A DNA stretch of 7,806 nt from a bacterium (lineage in GTDB: Bacteria > Desulfobacterota > Binatia > UBA12015). The translations under genes and the position numbers were made by a program. The notes under the pieces are model-generated. The model had not been told where the DNA came from and ran no database searches. It saw only the letters and a program-made list of their open reading frames with translations. Shown here one piece after another: positions 6,017-7,806 of this stretch; position 1 is the first letter of the stretch; the number at the start of each line of letters is the position of its first letter. The stretch covers positions 1 through 7,806 of the forward strand of contig JAGWVP010000135.1 in NCBI GenBank assembly GCA_018970825.1. The letters are read 5' to 3'.

Positions 6017-6670
6017 ATGATCGGATTCGTGAACGGCGCATTCGAGAACTGGGTGACCGAACGGCATGGCGCCGAGGCCTGGCGTCGCGTCGCGGGGCGC
6101 GTCGAAACGAGCGTCTTCATCGGCCCCGAGGACTATGACGACGACGTGACCGCCGATCTCGCGCGGGCCGTTGCCGCCGAGACCGGTCTGCGGGTCGACG
6201 ATGTCCTCGCGAGCGTCGGCGAACACCTCGGCCGCACGGCAGGGCGCCGCCTCGACGTGATGCTGGGCCGCGGCGAGTCGAGGTTCCAGGACGTGCTCAG
6301 ACGCCTGCCCGACCTCCAGACGAGGCTCGAGTTGGTCTGCCCGACCGCGCGTCCGCAGCGCTTCACGATCGTGGACGAGGACGGCGACTCGATCTCGATC
6401 GTCCATGCCTCGACACGCGCCGATCTCGCGCCGCTGTTCGCCGGCACGGTCGGCGGACTCGCCTCGGCGTTCGGCGTCGACGCGACCGTTTCGTGCCGAC
6501 GCGTCGACTCGGGGTCCGGGGTGCGCCACGAGTACCGGGTGCACTGGCAGGAGAAGGTGGCCGGTCGTGACACCTCGGACCGGCCCGCGACGAAGCGCGC
6601 GGCGAAGCCGCGGCCGGGCGTCTCGGCGGGCCGAGCGACGACTGCCGCGAGACGAATCGACGGCACGTAG
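6017..6670 (+). CDS. Second stand-alone H-NOX-like protein, tandem paralogue, also with Gln at the proximal-ligand position
   Basis: The product has 217 residues and is roughly 45-50% identical by eye to the preceding protein over the first 178 positions, with almost no gaps. Shared blocks are MIG-VN-AF, FIG-EDYDD, VGEH, LPDLQTR, LAPL and a closing HxxRVxW strand. The proximal-ligand position, usually His in H-NOX proteins, is Gln101 (CAG 6317-6319). The YxSxR heme-propionate motif reads His130-Ala-Ser132-Thr-Arg134. The proline equivalent to Pro115, which distorts heme in canonical members, is Gln114 here, so this copy has lost one more pocket feature than its neighbour. After about 180 there is a Lys/Arg/Ala/Pro-rich low-complexity tail without hydrophobic segments. 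It might bind nucleic acid or a membrane surface, but this is a guess. It is probably cytosolic. The 181-base gap from the first gene permits separate control. Function is unknown beyond the fold. Confidence 0.8.
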   Translation: MIGFVNGAFENWVTERHGAEAWRRVAGRVETSVFIGPEDYDDDVTADLARAVAAETGLRVDDVLASVGEHLGRTAGRRLDVMLGRGESRFQDVLRRLPDLQTRLELVCPTARPQRFTIVDEDGDSISIVHASTRADLAPLFAGTVGGLASAFGVDATVSCRRVDSGSGVRHEYRVHWQEKVAGRDTSDRPATKRAAKPRPGVSAGRATTAARRIDGT

Positions 6671-6688
6671 CCGGGCCCGGGCCCGGGC
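6671..6688. repeat. (CCGGGC)3 tandem hexamer, self-complementary
   Basis: Three perfect copies of CCGGGC begin immediately after the TAG of the second H-NOX-like gene. The first 16 bases (6671-6686) form a perfect palindrome, so the transcript could fold or the DNA could extrude. There is no T-run after it, so it is at best an atypical terminator. Confidence 0.5.
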
Positions 6689-6787
6689 CGCTTGCAACCG
6701 CAGGGCCCAACCCCGAAAGTCGAACGTCTTCCGCGGATTGCGGCCCGAGTCGGGTGACGCGACCGGAGACGGTGGGGCGGGCGGAGC
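6671..6787 (+). other. 117-base intergenic spacer before the asparagine synthetase gene
   Basis: It holds the hexamer repeat and then non-coding sequence ending in a G-rich run just before the asnB start. TTGCAA followed after 17 bases by GAAAGT is the only promoter-like pair seen and it is weak. The GGAG nearest the ATG is too close to be an ideal ribosome site. Confidence 0.4.
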
Positions 6788-7806
6788 ATGTGCGCGATCG
6801 TCGGGCTGATCCGGGGCCGGGGGCGGGTGGATCCCGCGCTCCTCGACCGGATGCGCGACTCGATGGCCCACCGCGGCCCCGACGACGCGGCCTCCTGGGT
6901 TTCGGCCGACGGCACGGCCGGGCTCGGCCATCGGCGGCTCTCGATCATCGACCTCTCGGCCGCGGGCCGCCAGCCGATGACCAACGAGGACGGCACGCTG
7001 CAGCTGGTCTTCAACGGCGAGATCTACAACTTCGCCGAACTCCGTCGCGAACTCGAGCGAGCCGGGCACCGCATGCGCTCCTCGACCGACAGCGAGGTCA
7101 TCCTGCACGGCTACGAGGAGTGGGGGACCGACGTCGTCCGCCGCCTGCGCGGGATGTTCGCCTTCGCTCTCTGGGACGGCCCTCGCCGCCGCCTCCTGCT
7201 CGCCCGCGACCGCCTCGGCATCAAGCCGCTGTTCTACCGGCACGACGGCGACGACCTGACCTTCGCCTCGGAACTGAAGGGCGTCGTCGCCGATCCGGCG
7301 GTGCCGCGGAGACTCGACGAGAGCGCGCTCTGGGACTTCTTCACCTACCGGTACGTGCCGACCCCGAAGACGATCTGGCGCGACGTGAAGAAGCTCCCGC
7401 CGGGCCACTGGGCGGTGTTCGAGAACGGGTCGCTCACGCTTTCCGAGTACTGGGCGCCGCGGTTCGGCGGCGCCGGGGCGATCCCCGAGGACGAGGCCGT
7501 CGAGCGACTCCGCGCGAAGCTCGAGGAGTGCGTCGCGATGCACATGGTCGCCGACGTGCCGGTCGGCGTCCTCCTGAGCGGTGGGCTCGACTCGAGCACC
7601 GTCTGCGCGCTCGCCTCGCGCTCGGTGCGGGAGCCGCTGCACACCTTCTCGATCGGATTCGACGTCGAGCGCCACGACGAGCGGCCCTTCGCGCGGATGG
7701 TCGCCGAGCGCTACCGCACCGACCACCACGAGCTCTCCGTGGACCGGGAACTCGCGCGCTCGATCGAGGACGACGTCGTCGAGATGTACGACGAACCCTT
7801 CGCGGA
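6788..7806 (+). CDS. asnB: Asparagine synthetase, glutamine-hydrolysing; partial, C-terminus off the right edge
   Basis: Class-II glutamine amidotransferases of this family hydrolyse glutamine at Cys2 and pass ammonia to an ATP-activated aspartate, or to another acid in pathway-specific relatives. 339 codons are visible of a family length usually near 550-650. Cys2 follows the initiator Met, which fixes the start because the mature nucleophile must be N-terminal. The glutaminase domain shows RGPDD (29-33), Arg49 (GHRRLSIID), NGEIYN (76-81) and Asp101 (STDSEV). The synthetase domain shows the PP-loop SGGLDSS at 264-270 and the DEPFA segment at the right edge. The N-terminus reads MCAIVG where MCGIVG is usual. 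It follows the H-NOX-like genes on the same strand after 117 bases; whether it shares their transcript is unclear. Many bacteria carry several such genes in polysaccharide or secondary-metabolite loci, so housekeeping asparagine synthesis is not certain. Confidence 0.92.
   Translation, partial: MCAIVGLIRGRGRVDPALLDRMRDSMAHRGPDDAASWVSADGTAGLGHRRLSIIDLSAAGRQPMTNEDGTLQLVFNGEIYNFAELRRELERAGHRMRSSTDSEVILHGYEEWGTDVVRRLRGMFAFALWDGPRRRLLLARDRLGIKPLFYRHDGDDLTFASELKGVVADPAVPRRLDESALWDFFTYRYVPTPKTIWRDVKKLPPGHWAVFENGSLTLSEYWAPRFGGAGAIPEDEAVERLRAKLEECVAMHMVADVPVGVLLSGGLDSSTVCALASRSVREPLHTFSIGFDVERHDERPFARMVAERYRTDHHELSVDRELARSIEDDVVEMYDEPFA

Noticed and set aside
6691..6719. Sigma-70 promoter TTGCAA-N17-GAAAGT before asnB
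   Set aside because: It matches only 4 of 6 and 3 of 6 consensus bases, which is too weak to list as a feature.
5603..7729. A 708-codon open frame on the minus strand
   Set aside because: It is antisense to both H-NOX-like genes and to asnB, with mirror-frame composition and no recognisable domain.
1..7806. CRISPR arrays, tRNA or rRNA genes, insertion sequences, attachment sites
   Set aside because: No spaced direct repeats, cloverleaf with a CCA-type end, rRNA signature, transposase motifs or flanking terminal repeats were seen on either strand.

Overview
The window comes from a very GC-rich bacterial chromosome, roughly 70% G+C by eye, with strong G/C bias at third codon positions. That bias keeps several non-coding frames open for over 1,000 codons. 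GTG starts, 4-base gene overlaps and an NADPH-linked 2-oxoacid oxidoreductase would suit a high-GC soil or sediment lineage such as Myxococcota, Desulfobacterota or Acidobacteriota. No marker here decides between them, so the taxonomy is only a guess.

Left half, minus strand (4956 down to 1): a small four-helix membrane protein with an HEWGH zinc-peptidase motif comes first. It is followed by a tightly overlapping set of three genes. These are a GltD-like FAD/NAD(P) oxidoreductase with a C-terminal two-cluster ferredoxin domain, a 2-oxoacid oxidoreductase alpha subunit with its gamma domain fused at the N-terminus (korA type), and a thiamine-diphosphate beta subunit (korB type) that runs off the left edge. 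The two junctions overlap by 4 bases (GTGA and ATGA). The set reads as one enzyme: CoA-dependent oxidation, or reductive synthesis, of a 2-oxoacid, with electrons passing through Fe-S clusters to a flavin and NAD(P)H.

Centre (4957-5223): a divergent intergenic region with several nested inverted repeats, including two hairpins that share one arm and cannot form together.

Right half, plus strand: two tandem genes encode stand-alone H-NOX-like (heme NO/oxygen-binding fold) proteins that are roughly 45-50% identical to each other by eye. Both carry glutamine at the position of the heme-ligating proximal histidine (residue 102 in the first, 101 in the second). Both also have histidine in place of the tyrosine of the heme-propionate YxSxR motif. 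This double change, shared by two duplicated genes, is the most unusual feature of the window. It suggests a divergent sensor lineage that has lost, or rebuilt, its cofactor site. After them comes the 5' part of a glutamine-hydrolysing asparagine synthetase (asnB type), which runs off the right edge. No histidine kinase, cyclase or chemoreceptor, the usual H-NOX partners, lies in the window.
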